Assembly: GCA_034401135.1 (NCBI GenBank)
Contig: JAWZSP010000007.1
Coordinates: forward strand, 4,216,001-4,280,000
DNA from: Volutella citrinella
Taxonomy: Eukaryota; Ascomycota; Sordariomycetes; Hypocreales; Nectriaceae
Length of the DNA: 64,000 bases
Direction of reading: 5' to 3'
Shown here: in pieces, positions 10,649 through 20,293 of the stretch
Layout: each line of letters starts with the position of its first letter
Numbering within the stretch: position 1 is the stretch's first letter
Made by a program: the position numbers and the translations under genes
The notes under the pieces: model-generated
What the model saw: the letters and a program-made list of their open reading frames with translations, nothing else
The model's database searches: none
What the model was told of the DNA's origin: nothing

Positions 10649-11442
10649 TATAATAATTAAGTAGGTTCTAATTATATAAACTTAATATAATATACTAAGA
10701 GTTTATATTAATAGATTTAATATAATATATATTAAGCTTAACTAGTTTAATAGTAATTTTAAATATAATAACTATAATATTATATTAAGTAATAATTAAT
10801 TAAAATAATTAAAGTAACTAAGTTTATTAATAAGAATAATAAGCTTAAATAAATATTAATAATTATTAATATCTTTTATAAAAAACTATTATAAAGTAAC
10901 TAACTTTAAATAAAATATAAAAAATTATATAACTTTTAGTAAAAAAACTTTATAAAATAAACAAAATCTAAATTAATTATTAGTCTAATTAGATAGAAAG
11001 AAAGGAGTCTTTAAATAAAAAAAAGATAAAAGAAGGGGGAAAATTCTTATTAATTTAAAGCACTAAGCAAATATATCTCTTTTAAGCTACTGACCTAAAT
11101 GCCCTAAACTACTAATCCGGCCCAACTACTAATTGCCGCTAATATAATCCAGCTGCCACACACTAAGTTATATTAATAGCTAAAGAGCTACTTATATTAG
11201 AGATATACTCTTCACAGTCTATATAATTTATCTAATCCTTTATTATATAGCCTGATATCTGCGCGCTTGATATTCCCTTTATCAGTCGCGTGGGCTCGAC
11301 CGCCTGTGCTAGTGTCGGTCGCTTGTTCGACTGACCCTTCGTTTGTCAGTCGCGCTCTTGTTAGTCGCTAGGCCAAAAGTTTATCCATCCTATATGTTCC
11401 ATGCCGTGCGTCAGGGCCTATGTATTAGCGCGGGTCCTGACA
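10649..11442 (+). mobile_element. RIP-mutated family-2 LTR, split by a family-1 LTR
   Basis: 10649-10824 aligns with the first 180 bases of the intact LTR at 31882, with C-to-T and G-to-A changes throughout. 11163-11442 aligns with the rest and ends GGTCCTGACA. Between them lies the family-1 element (10825-11162). The last 170 bases are less mutated. No target duplication is obvious at the outer ends. The AT-rich 10324-10648 before it shows nothing recognisable. Confidence 0.75.
10825..11162 (+). mobile_element. Family-1 LTR, RIP-mutated copy
   Basis: About 338 bp that aligns end to end with the clean copy at 24575-24908. The differences are almost all C-to-T or G-to-A. It is flanked by CTAAGTT on both sides, matching the host LTR's CCAAGTT, so it inserted into the family-2 LTR with a 5-7 bp duplication. 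Confidence 0.7.
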
Positions 11443-11715
11443 CAGGGCTCAGCTCACGCCGTTGTTGAGGATGCCTACTAATGAAATGCCGAATTATAGT
11501 TTGTTGATGCAATGCAGCTCAAGGGCACTGTAGTAGTAAGTATCTAATCGTGAGTATAAGAAAACTGTAACTAAATACGTAAAATCGCTTTAGCTGAGCT
11601 GATGCCTCCCTGAGCCTTGTTTATTAGTGATACTAACTTTTCCGCAGTATTAGGCCCCAAAACCTCCCTGTCTTGCTAATGGAACCTCTTCCTGCATCTT
11701 TCACGACCGTACCCT

Positions 11716-14356
11716 TTAGTAGTCAACAGGTGCGACTGAGAAGTTAAAGCTTTCCAAGAGCTTGTTGGCTGCATCGTCGACAAGCCAATTCGGCCAGCCC
11801 ATCTTGCTACCCAGATCACCTCCATCTTGAGAGCCTAGGTCGACCTCGGTAGAAACAGCTGGGAACACGTCGTTGGGTTGCATCTCATTGCTGACGTCTA
11901 GACCATTCTGCGGCGTGTAGAAGTTGCGTCCAGGGTTGGGGAGCATTTCCGTCGGTTGTCCGTCTTGATTCTGCGGTGCCGAGATGGTGAATAGCAACTG
12001 TCGAATCGCCGACAGACTAAGCTTTCTCCATGACTGTCCACGGAGCTTCGCCAGAGAGCCTTGGTAAATTATTAGCAATTTATTCGGGGCGCTGGGGCTC
12101 TGTACTGACGCATAAGTCCAGTGGTAATACCCCACTCCTGCGAGAAGCTGTTGAGGCTGCACGTCAGAGCATCGGCAGCATTCAGGTTAGCCAGTCTCGC
12201 CGAGCTGTTAACGAGGGAAGCATTCATCGTCTCGATTATCAGAATGCAGATTGCTGTCCACGTTAGGGGAAACATTGTGGGATCCGCTGTCAGGTAGTGT
12301 TCCTTGGTCCAGCACTGCCACGCACGCGAAATGCTTATGGCGTGAGAGACGCAAAGGTTCCAGTTGCCAGGTGGACTGATGTTTGTCGACACTGGCCTGT
12401 TTGGCCTGTTTGGCCTGTTTGGCCTGTTTGGCCTGTTTGGCCTGTTTGGCCTGTTTGGCCTGTTTGGCCTGTTTGGCCTGTTTGGCAAGCGGAGACTCAG
12501 ATCTAGGGGCGGGAAGCAGGAGTGAGCTCCGACGCTGCACAACACATGTTAGTCTTCGCATTCAACTGCCGCGACAGAAGGAAACTCACATGTTGATCAT
12601 GTTGAGAGCCTCCAGGCGCTTGCAATATTGCGGTGTGCTTCCGTCCAACTCGTGACGCACAGGGTCAAAGAACCATGCCGGAACATTTTCAACAAGCGTT
12701 TCCCATCTCCTCTCCAGGCCCTTTCGCTTCTCGGTGGTATCGTATCTTGGATTTTCGTAGTGCAGGCGTCGCGCGGCGGCCATGTCTTTGGCAAAGCGAA
12801 CAACGTATAGCTGGATCGATTGAGGGCCAACTCCAGTCGATATATGGGCTTTCAGCCACGTCCAAAATTCCTCGTCTTCGTCCAGATATACTCTCGCCTG
12901 GTGAAGGGGGCCGAGTCCAACGGCGTCTGTTATGACTGATGATGGGAGATATGTAGCGATACTACTATCCTCGATGCTGGAGGGAATGAAGGAGGTGAGG
13001 CTAGAGAAGCAGTCCAACATGAAAATACCCCACCACAAGCGCCTGTCTTCCTCTCGGGCAAGTTCTTGAGCATCAGTCTCGTCTTTGGGCAACCCTAGAC
13101 TTGGCGTGTTGTCGATTTAATGTAAGCGACACATGTATGCCATTCTGACCAGCGATGCGCACTTCTGAACGCCTTCCGTCGTATATGTACATGTCAGGTC
13201 GTGGTAGGTGAGCAGGTAGAAGGCCTTGATCTGGACTTTGCATATGGGATGTCCGTCACGACTGATGTCTTCCAGCGCGCGGGAGGCTCTTTGGGCGAAC
13301 CGTTTCCCGACAAGATGAGGATGTCCAGTCGCGATGGAAGCGACTTCGGGGGCGTCGGAGAATCGAGCCGAGAGCGAGAAGATGGCCAGCAAGAGGAATT
13401 CCGGCACGAGGCCCATCTGGTAGTCGAGATGGAACTTGGCAGCACAAATGACAGGGACCGGCAAGGAGACTCTGCTGAAGAAGAGGGAGATGCTAATGGG
13501 GACAACTGTGAGCGATGCGATGGCATGTACAAAGTGGCGTGAAGATTAAGCTTACAGCTCAAGCTCCACGTGGGAGGGGAGAGTCAGGTCATTGGAGCAG
13601 CCGCTGACTGTCGATGGGGGAGACATGAGCGCGGGCGCAGAGGTGTCATTGTCGCCCTGAGCGTTCCAGCTGACACTCAAATGAAGTTCGCGCATGTGGC
13701 TGCCGGATACTTGTCGAGATGGTTCTTCTCCGGTACAGGGTTCAACGGTATGGGGAATTTCGGCGTAGGGAGGTTCGACATGGGCAAGACCTGTATTCGA
13801 GACGGGCTCCAGAGTTGCCCGATCCTCGCTTGGTCCGCGATTGAGGCGCAATGTATCGGTTGTCCCGCGCGGCTGGCCTTCTCTCGCCAATGCAGGTTGA
13901 TGCAGGAGGCTTTCGAGGTTTCCTGGAGTCCATTTGATAAGTCATGCTACTCTCTTGTCTTGCGTGAATTGGATCGTATGAAGCATACTGAGGCGCTGCT
14001 GGAACTGAATCGATTGCGCTTACCGCGAACCCCGTCGCGGCCCTGGCTTCCTTCGCACAAGAGAATACGAGCACGTCCAGCCCTGGATGGTGCACGAGGT
14101 GCAACATGGTCGCTTCATGTCGCCTGCCAGTGCATTTCCAGTGTTAGTTAGTCACGGCACATCTCGCGAGGTCGGCATCAAGGCAACATACACCTTGACT
14201 TCCGCCTGGAACCTGTCGCGTTAGAACGTGTTGAATACGTATTGGTGACAATCTGGATTCTGGAGACACTGACCTTCTACAGACATCGCAAGACGTCGGT
14301 TTGGGCGACAATCTCTCTTTATCTGCGTCCGGCAGCCCCGGATCTTGACGAGCCAT
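11716..14356 (-). pseudogene. Zn(II)2Cys6 transcription factor with one in-frame stop
   Basis: Fungal pathway-type regulator. The zinc cluster spans three exons: exon 1 (14274-14356) ends SCDVCRR, a 14-nt micro-exon (14192-14205) adds RKSR, and exon 3 starts at 14123 with the third Cys and DMKRPCCTSC. Joined, it reads C-x2-C-x6-C-x6-C-x2-C-x6-C. Both 68-nt introns have TAAC branch sites. The Fungal_trans domain follows, with VRMAYMCRLH and RRLWWGIFMLDCF. Between these two motifs the frame has TAA at 13117-13119 (RLH-stop-IDN); a CAA codon would fit. A 9-bp minisatellite lies in a downstream exon. The last exon ends at 11716. The exon 3/4 join near 13.95-14.05 kb is uncertain. It lies inside the metabolic block and was probably its regulator. 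If the stop is real the protein lacks its C-terminal half. Confidence 0.8.
12394..12483 (-). repeat. 9-bp coding minisatellite, 10 perfect copies
   Basis: Ten identical copies of GGCCTGTTT (plus strand) lie in the frame of the regulator pseudogene, where they encode (Asn-Arg-Pro)n. All six frames are open through the array because the unit is a multiple of three without stops. Confidence 0.95.
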
Positions 14357-14685
14357 GGTGGGAGAGTCGAAGCGGCGGATGGCGCCCCGGACATGACATG
14401 GAGGTGCACACTGAGAAACGCGGAGAAGTGGAGGGTGCGCTTCCTTTTTAAATGCCTCCCCGGGTAGTTGTGGGGCAATTGCATTAGTCCGTACAAGCCG
14501 GTGCATTCTAGATCGTCATCGTGGGGTAATCTGCCGCCGCCCAACCAGAACTGGCGGATTGAAACCATGTGTAATAAAGGGCGGCGGGTCATACGGCCAA
14601 ATTTTATGCATGCGTTCCCACAACGCCACATTCCTCCCCCCAAGGACTCGTCTGGTCCGCCCAACTCGATCTCAATTCAAGAGAC

Positions 14686-15139
14686 TCACGCCCCCACCTC
14701 GCTAACCTGCTTCACACTGCTATCGCCGTTCGTAAAAACGGTGACGATGGGCGCCTTGTGCACATAATCCGTCGCTAGAGAGACGAGTTCCTTGTGTACG
14801 GGATCCTCCTGGCTCCAAAATGCGACATCCGACGCGTTCTTGAAACCCAGCACCATTGTCACATTGTATCCTATCCGTGTCAGCTGTCGTCCGTCGGCCG
14901 CAGTATTTTCGACTCGGGATACCCGTACCTTGCGCTCGAGACGGGTTGCTTGTCAAGGGAGGCTTGGTTGCTCCGGCCTTGGCTTCTACAAGGTAGGGGC
15001 TGCCATCCTTCAAAGCCTTGTCCTTGATGGAACTGACAAACTCGATGATCTTGGATCCGGCAGTCGGTGACGTGAGGGACCAGAGAGCAACCAGGTAAGT
15101 TGTCTCACTAATGGCAGTGCCTGAACTTTGGGACACCAT
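14686..15139 (-). CDS. Dabb (stress-responsive A/B barrel)-like domain
   Basis: Small ferredoxin-like-fold domain, here in two exons (14929-15139 and 14686-14870; intron 14871-14928 with GTACGG and GATAG ends), 131 residues if translated alone. Typical features are TTYLVALWSLTSP at the start, a helix FVSSIKDKALK, and the strand VTMVLGFKNASDVAFW followed by DPVHKELVS. Dabb and EthD-type domains in fungal aromatic-polyketide clusters act as cyclases, decarboxylases or dehydratases, so a role on such an intermediate is an inference. Its ATG overlaps the stop of the preceding hydrolase (TGATG). A splice joining the two in frame is possible (see the hydrolase entry and findings). I cannot tell whether it is made as a separate protein. 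Confidence 0.65.
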
Positions 15140-16042
15140 CAGCTGCGAGGTTGACTACGATGTGAGTTTACGTACAGCTGACGGCTAAAGAAGTCGAGCA
15201 CCGTTTGATATCCCTTCTTGTACTTTGCCGATACATTGGCGTCTTCGAGATCCGCACGCGTGGCCATCCAGCCATGAATCTGGTCGCCAAATGTGTCCAC
15301 GTACTTTGGAACCTTGAGGTTTTCCTCAAAGGATGCCACATCCTTGGCATCCTCATCCCCGGAAGCCAGGACAGCCATTAGAATCGTGACATTCTTTGCA
15401 TCCTCTGGGTCGAGCATGGCCGGGTGAGCCTGCGCAACGGCCTTGAATGGGGTATCTGGGCCGCTGGTCAAAGTAATCACCTGTCGATTCGGGGTCAGAA
15501 GCGAAGTTATGGGAGTCTTTGCGTGGTCTCTCATACCTTTCCACCCCAGCACATCCCCAGAGCCAGGACGTTCTCGACATTGAGCCCATCCTTCTTGATG
15601 CCGTCCACGATACCGGGAATGCGCCCCACCGCCCTTGCAGGGTTCGCAGTAGAGGCAAAAAAGTTGCCCAGGGCCTGTTCGTGCTCCTTGGTCGTGGGAG
15701 GGTACCAGGAGACATCGGCGGCCTTGCCCTGGAAGAAGTCGGGTACGTAGACGCGGTAAGGGTGGTTCTTGTCGCTCAGGGCGAGAATGTCGGCGCCCTG
15801 CAGTGTCTGGGAGGAGAAGCCGAAGATGTCGAAGACGACAAGAATGGCATTCTTAGCGGACGGCGGGCCGGTTACATCTGTTGCGACGTATCAATCAGTG
15901 TCATGACCCACACTAACACACACCGTCGTCAAGACCCAAACTCACAAGTCTTCAACCCAGCCACGTCCTTGTAGCTCCCCTTTTCTGCATAGCCCTTGGA
16001 AATGATGGGCGGGATGGAGCAACAGGCGGCGGAGATGGACAT
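15139..16042 (-). CDS. Dienelactone hydrolase-family protein (possibly fused to Dabb domain)
   Basis: Alpha/beta hydrolase of the dienelactone hydrolase family. Exons 15946-16042, 15537-15877 and 15139-15480 give 259 residues without a stop. The nucleophile motif is GMCWGGK (Cys in G-x-C-x-G), and the catalytic His is in DQIHGW. The early strands ILVVFDIFGF and YRVYVPDFF and the acid-loop region HPAMLDPEDA are in order. A third splice option, donor GTACGT at 15175 and acceptor ATTAG at 15108 (68 nt), removes the stop and fuses the hydrolase to the downstream Dabb domain in frame, giving 368 residues in total. Members open lactones or cleave aryl/acyl C-O bonds. In this block it could act on a ring-cleaved polyketide lactone. 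It is divergent in position from the gene block around 17-20 kb only by intergenic DNA. Confidence 0.8.
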
Positions 16043-16647
16043 TGCGAAGAAGGTGTGCTTAATTGTCAGGGGGATTTTGGCTGTCTATATTTTCTCTGTA
16101 ATACACGGAGTGCTTTTTGACGCCTGTTATACATCCCATCAGGCATGTGGCTCAAGGCAAGCGCCCATCTAGTCTAGTGAGCATCCTAGCGGAGTAGTAA
16201 GATAACCCGCCTCCAATGGTCGGGGGCGGAGGAAAAAGATAGCCCGAAGCTTCCGACGGTTCCGATGGATCCGAAGGACCGGAGATGCCAGGCCAGTGGT
16301 CCATGAGAATTGAGCCAGCCAATCGGGATGTAAAGGGTCTATAGCGCATTGGCGTGACAGTCAATTCATTGCACATTGACGATTATTACAGCGAGCCCGA
16401 CAAAGGTCGCCTTGGACGCTATACCCTAGACAAGCCACAACCTTGCCAAACGAATCGCCATTTGAACAGGCACACGAACAGTATATAGGGTTGAGGAGAC
16501 GCAGATGGAACACAGAGTAAGTTCTATCAGAAGAAAAGATAATAATACAAGGTTGAATTAGAGTATATAGCACACAACTATGCAGACGATTCGGCTTAGG
16601 ACGAACCAACAACCCGCCATGATCTCAAGCAGCAATTCACACATATG
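16043..16647. other. Intergenic, promoter of the hydrolase gene
   Basis: No coding potential is seen. It includes short repeats of TCCGA-type (GGTTCCGATGGATCCGAAGG near 16258). Confidence 0.35.
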
Positions 16648-17754
16648 TCAGCTGTACGTGCTGGGGAGTAGAGACGCACAGCCTCCGTCTGCCATAAGGA
16701 CCGACCCGTTCGTGTATGCTCCAGCCAAGGAGGCCAGGTAGAGAATAGCTCCCGCAGCCTCCACCTCCCTACCAGCTCGCAGCACAGTGGAGAAGGCTGG
16801 TGGCAGTGAGCCTTCTTCCTCTGCCCTAGGGTGATTACTGAGATTGAAGAGCTGCATCTGCTCTGTGAGTTCGGAACGGAAGCCTGCAACATCTGTAATT
16901 AGCACCGCAGTCTTCTCCATGGCCATGTGGATCTTTGATCGCTTACCACCGAGAGCGAGGGCATTGAAGCGGATCTGCCACTTGGTGCAGATGGTCGCTA
17001 GACTCTGAGTAAGGTGACGGACACTCGTCTTGGTCAGAGCATATGCCAGAGATCCGTGCAGCCCCCGCGTGTATGCTCCAATGCTAGACATAGTGATGAC
17101 CTGGCTGTGTGCATGATAGTTCTTCTTCTTGTTGCCCTCATCGAGCAGCTCCAGGAAAGAGATGGCGGTGTAGAAGGAAGCCGTGACGTTGAGGTTGTAC
17201 GTGTCTGACCAGTCTCCCCTGTCCTGGTCGAGGAAGTACTTTTGGTAGTCCTGGAGCGTCTTGAGGACCGATTTATCGTCACCCATCCCAGGGCCGGCTC
17301 GGCCCGCGCAGAGGGCAAGCAGGTTGATGTAACCCTCCCTGGTCTGAATGTACGAAACGCAATCCTGAAGGGACTCCTTGGACGTTACATCGCCAGGCAA
17401 GGCAACGATGCGGCCATATTTCTATCGTTCTCATCAACAATGACCAGTATCGGGGCGTGACGAGACAAAATCGTAGAGAAACATACCGCCTGCTTTGCGG
17501 CATCTTCCAGCTGCTTCCAGCGGCGGCCAATGATGTACACCTTGGCAGCTCCATTGGCCTCGAGCGCCTTAGCAAACATCAGGCCGAGACCTGAGAAGAA
17601 TCGTTAGCATTGGATTGGACCCACGCGCAGTAACTGCGTCATCCTGCATTGCGTGCCATGACATACCTGATCCACCACCTGTAATCACAGCAACGAGACC
17701 GGTGACGTCAAAGACGTCCCACGCCGGCGCATTGGCTGGCACTGATTGAGACAT
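16648..17754 (-). CDS. Short-chain dehydrogenase/reductase
   Basis: NAD(P)-dependent oxidoreductase, cytosolic (no membrane segment). From ATG 17754 the first exon ends in ITGGGSG. An intron follows, and the frame continues GLGLMFAKAL, completing TGxxxGxG. A second intron separates AAKQA from KYGRIVALPGDV. Then come LCAGRAG in the NNAG position, TMSSIGAYTR with the catalytic Ser, and YALTK for YxxxK. A third in-frame intron of about 60 nt near 16.9 kb joins ALGG to FRSELTEQ. The tail YTNGSVLMADGG is the usual SDR end. No stop or frameshift is seen. It is one of two undamaged enzymes in the 8-22 kb block. The substrate is unknown; reduction of an aromatic polyketide carbonyl fits the neighbourhood. 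Confidence 0.85.
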
Positions 17755-18176
17755 GGCGACGGGGCGGAAAACTTTCAAAAGACGAACCAGACAGAGTGGC
17801 TCCGGGTGCACGGGGAAGAGAAGACCTAGCCCTACTACAGCTGAATGTGATTTATATGTACTAGTAGCCTTGGAAGAAAGGCACCCGTGCACACGTCCAG
17901 ACTATCTACTAGTAGCGTAGCTTACAATCTATTGTAGCGCTGCGGATACTGTGTCTCAACCGAGATACTCCGGTCAAGGATATCGGAGGATCTCATTGCC
18001 ACACCCTCCATGATTAACCAAAAGGGGAAATAGCAGACACGGCCTTGCTAGTTTGGGAGTCCTTGCAGGTCTACCACGGAAAACGGCGTGCGTGCGGCCT
18101 TATTTTCATAATGTCTCAACTTGCATGCTGCAACATCAATGTATGCATCGGATTTATCAAGTGCTACACAAATACG
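17755..18176. other. Intergenic between SDR and questin-oxidase-like gene
   Basis: No gene is supported. It contains the SDR promoter (minus strand). Confidence 0.35.
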
Positions 18177-19683
18177 CTACTGGCTGTTGCTGACAATCAA
18201 ATCGGGAACCTTGTCCCAAGCACTATCGAAGCCCGCGAACCTGACCCAAGCTTCAGCCTCGTCCATTCCAGCCTTGGAAACGAGATCGTTGGATATGAAG
18301 CTGCTTGCCACGGCAACGGCCGCCTTCTCGAAATCAGATCCCTTCATCCGGAACTCGGGCCGCCCTTGAAAAGGCCTGGAGACTTGCTCGGCGTGGATGA
18401 GCGCCCGAATCATCTTGCATCCGTGGCCATCATCGCGGTATTCCACGCCAACAGCGACCGCATCCTTCCAGGTCTTCAACCCAGCGGGGGAAGTGTAGTT
18501 GCGGACTACGCCGAGATCAAGCTTCGGACACCTGAGCACCATGTACAGTATGATGCAGTATCTCCCGTACACGTTCAGGAGACGGGCTTTGTCTGCCGCG
18601 CTGATCCAGGGTTTCCGAGCGATTGCATCAACCAGTATAGAGCTATTGGTCGTGTGCATGATAAAGAAGTCCATCCTAGGCTCCTTTCCCTTTCGTTGGG
18701 CGCCAGTCAGCATCCAAGCTAGAACCATGCGGGTCAGCATCGAGCTCATGGTCAATTTTGTCCAGACTTACAGGTAGCATTGCATAGCTCTGCTGATCGG
18801 AGTGCAACTTCATCCTCGGCAACGACCCAGCGACTAGCGTAGTCAATCACCTTGGCCCGCTGAGAGCCGAGGATCCCCTCCTTGTCCAACGCATGAAAGG
18901 GGTCGAGAGGGACCGAGTTAATCAACTCCTAATCCGAGGCGCAAAGATCAAGGATGTCGGCGAGCGCGGTTCCCTTCTGGCCGTTGGCAGCGGCAGCGTC
19001 GATGTCGGCCAGCGCCGCCACAATATCGGTGTCGGTCTGCGTGCATGCCATGGAGAGGCCTTCACAAAGCAGATAGGGCAGATCAAACTCCATTCCAAAT
19101 CCAAAGTTGAGGAAGGGGTGGAGAAAACCTGCACCTCCGTTAGTGCCAATGCTCAATATAGAGTCTCTTTGCTCTGTACTAACCGGTAAACAGCCGAGGG
19201 AGGATGTCATCGGAGACCGGCGCACAAGAAAAGAGAAAACGATTGACAGTGCTTTCAATTCCATCGCGTTTCATCTCTTGCTTGAAGAAGAGGAGAAAAT
19301 TGTGATACTCGTCCGGCTTTGCCAGATGTTCTTTGAAGCTGGTGTAGCTAGACAGCGAGCGTGTGACAGAGGGAGACGATGGAGGTATTTCTGCCTGATA
19401 CCAGGTGTGGTTGTTGAAGTGCGACTCGATTCGTTCCTTGCTAGCTCCCAACGAGAAGAGAGTCAGAGCGTGGTGTGGTAGGTGGTTCTATGACACATGT
19501 CAGGCTACGCAGCGGAACCTGTTTGGCGAGAATGGTCATTACATGCAAGAGAACGCCCGATACCTGGTTGAAGAAGACATGGTAAGTCTTGTTGTTGTAA
19601 GCCAGGAGCTCTTGGACAGTCTGCCAAGCTGGGTCGTTGGCGTGGCCAGAATAGCGCAACAGAGGCGGCGATGTCTCAGGCAT
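18177..19683 (-). pseudogene. Questin-oxidase-like (DUF4243) protein with one in-frame stop
   Basis: Fungal questin oxidases cleave an anthraquinone ring by a Baeyer-Villiger-like oxidation. Exon 1 starts at ATG 19683 and ends YHVFFNQ. After an intron closing with CATAG the frame reads HHALTLFSLGASKERIESHF. The next exon holds FLHPFLNFGFGMEFDLPY and LLCEGLSMACTQTD. At 18929-18931 TAG interrupts ...LCASD-stop-ELINSVPLDPFHALD, and the same frame continues to a good splice site and the last exon (SWMLTGAQRKG). CAG to TAG is the simplest explanation, a CpA-to-TpA change as RIP makes. Everything else is intact. Its presence is the main reason to see the 8-22 kb block as anthraquinone-related. A sequencing error or an unrecognised splice at the stop would restore it. 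Confidence 0.8.
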
Positions 19684-20293
19684 TGCAGTTGGTGATCGAG
19701 GTCAGAACTTCAGAGTGTTTCAGGTAGATGGAAGGGGCAAGTTGCGAGACTGGAATCAGCCCGCTGGTACGGCTTTGGAATGCTCCGTAGGGTAAGTGTA
19801 ATCGGTAGTCACTAGGAAGACGACTATTCTTTTATCACTTGCACTGACTGATCATGGGACTGAAATCCGAATGGAAGTCTGCTGATGCGTGTATGCCCAA
19901 TGTCGAACTACACGAACGCCGGCACATCCATTCATGCCGATGCAGCACGGTCATGGAGTCACCTGTCCATGGAGACCCCTGCAAAAGACCGGGGCGTCGG
20001 AGCATCAAGATAGTCCTATTGACCACGCGACGCATACCCGGAACAACAGTTGAACAGACCCGGAGTGCTGCACAGCAAGTGCAGTCAACATACGTAATCA
20101 GATACGACAATGGCTCTTGGCAAAAAGGCCTCAACGTACCCCCGTGTCTAGTGACTATAATTCCACGAGACTGGACTGCAACTGCGCCGCAAGTCTACCA
20201 ATCTGCAACCATCTCCCGATCTCAGCCAAGATCGATCGCAGCCACCAAAAATCCTGACCTCATTTAGGAACTCCTTCCACACACGCCGCAAAA
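19684..20293. other. Divergent promoter region
   Basis: It separates the questin-oxidase-like gene (-) from the FAD monooxygenase (+), and so may control both. Open frames here are shadows. Confidence 0.4.

Noticed and set aside
12072..12561. Repeat-protein genes made of NRP, AKQ or CLACLACL units
   Set aside because: The 9-bp array is open in all frames. Only the frame that fits the regulator's C-terminal exon is supported.
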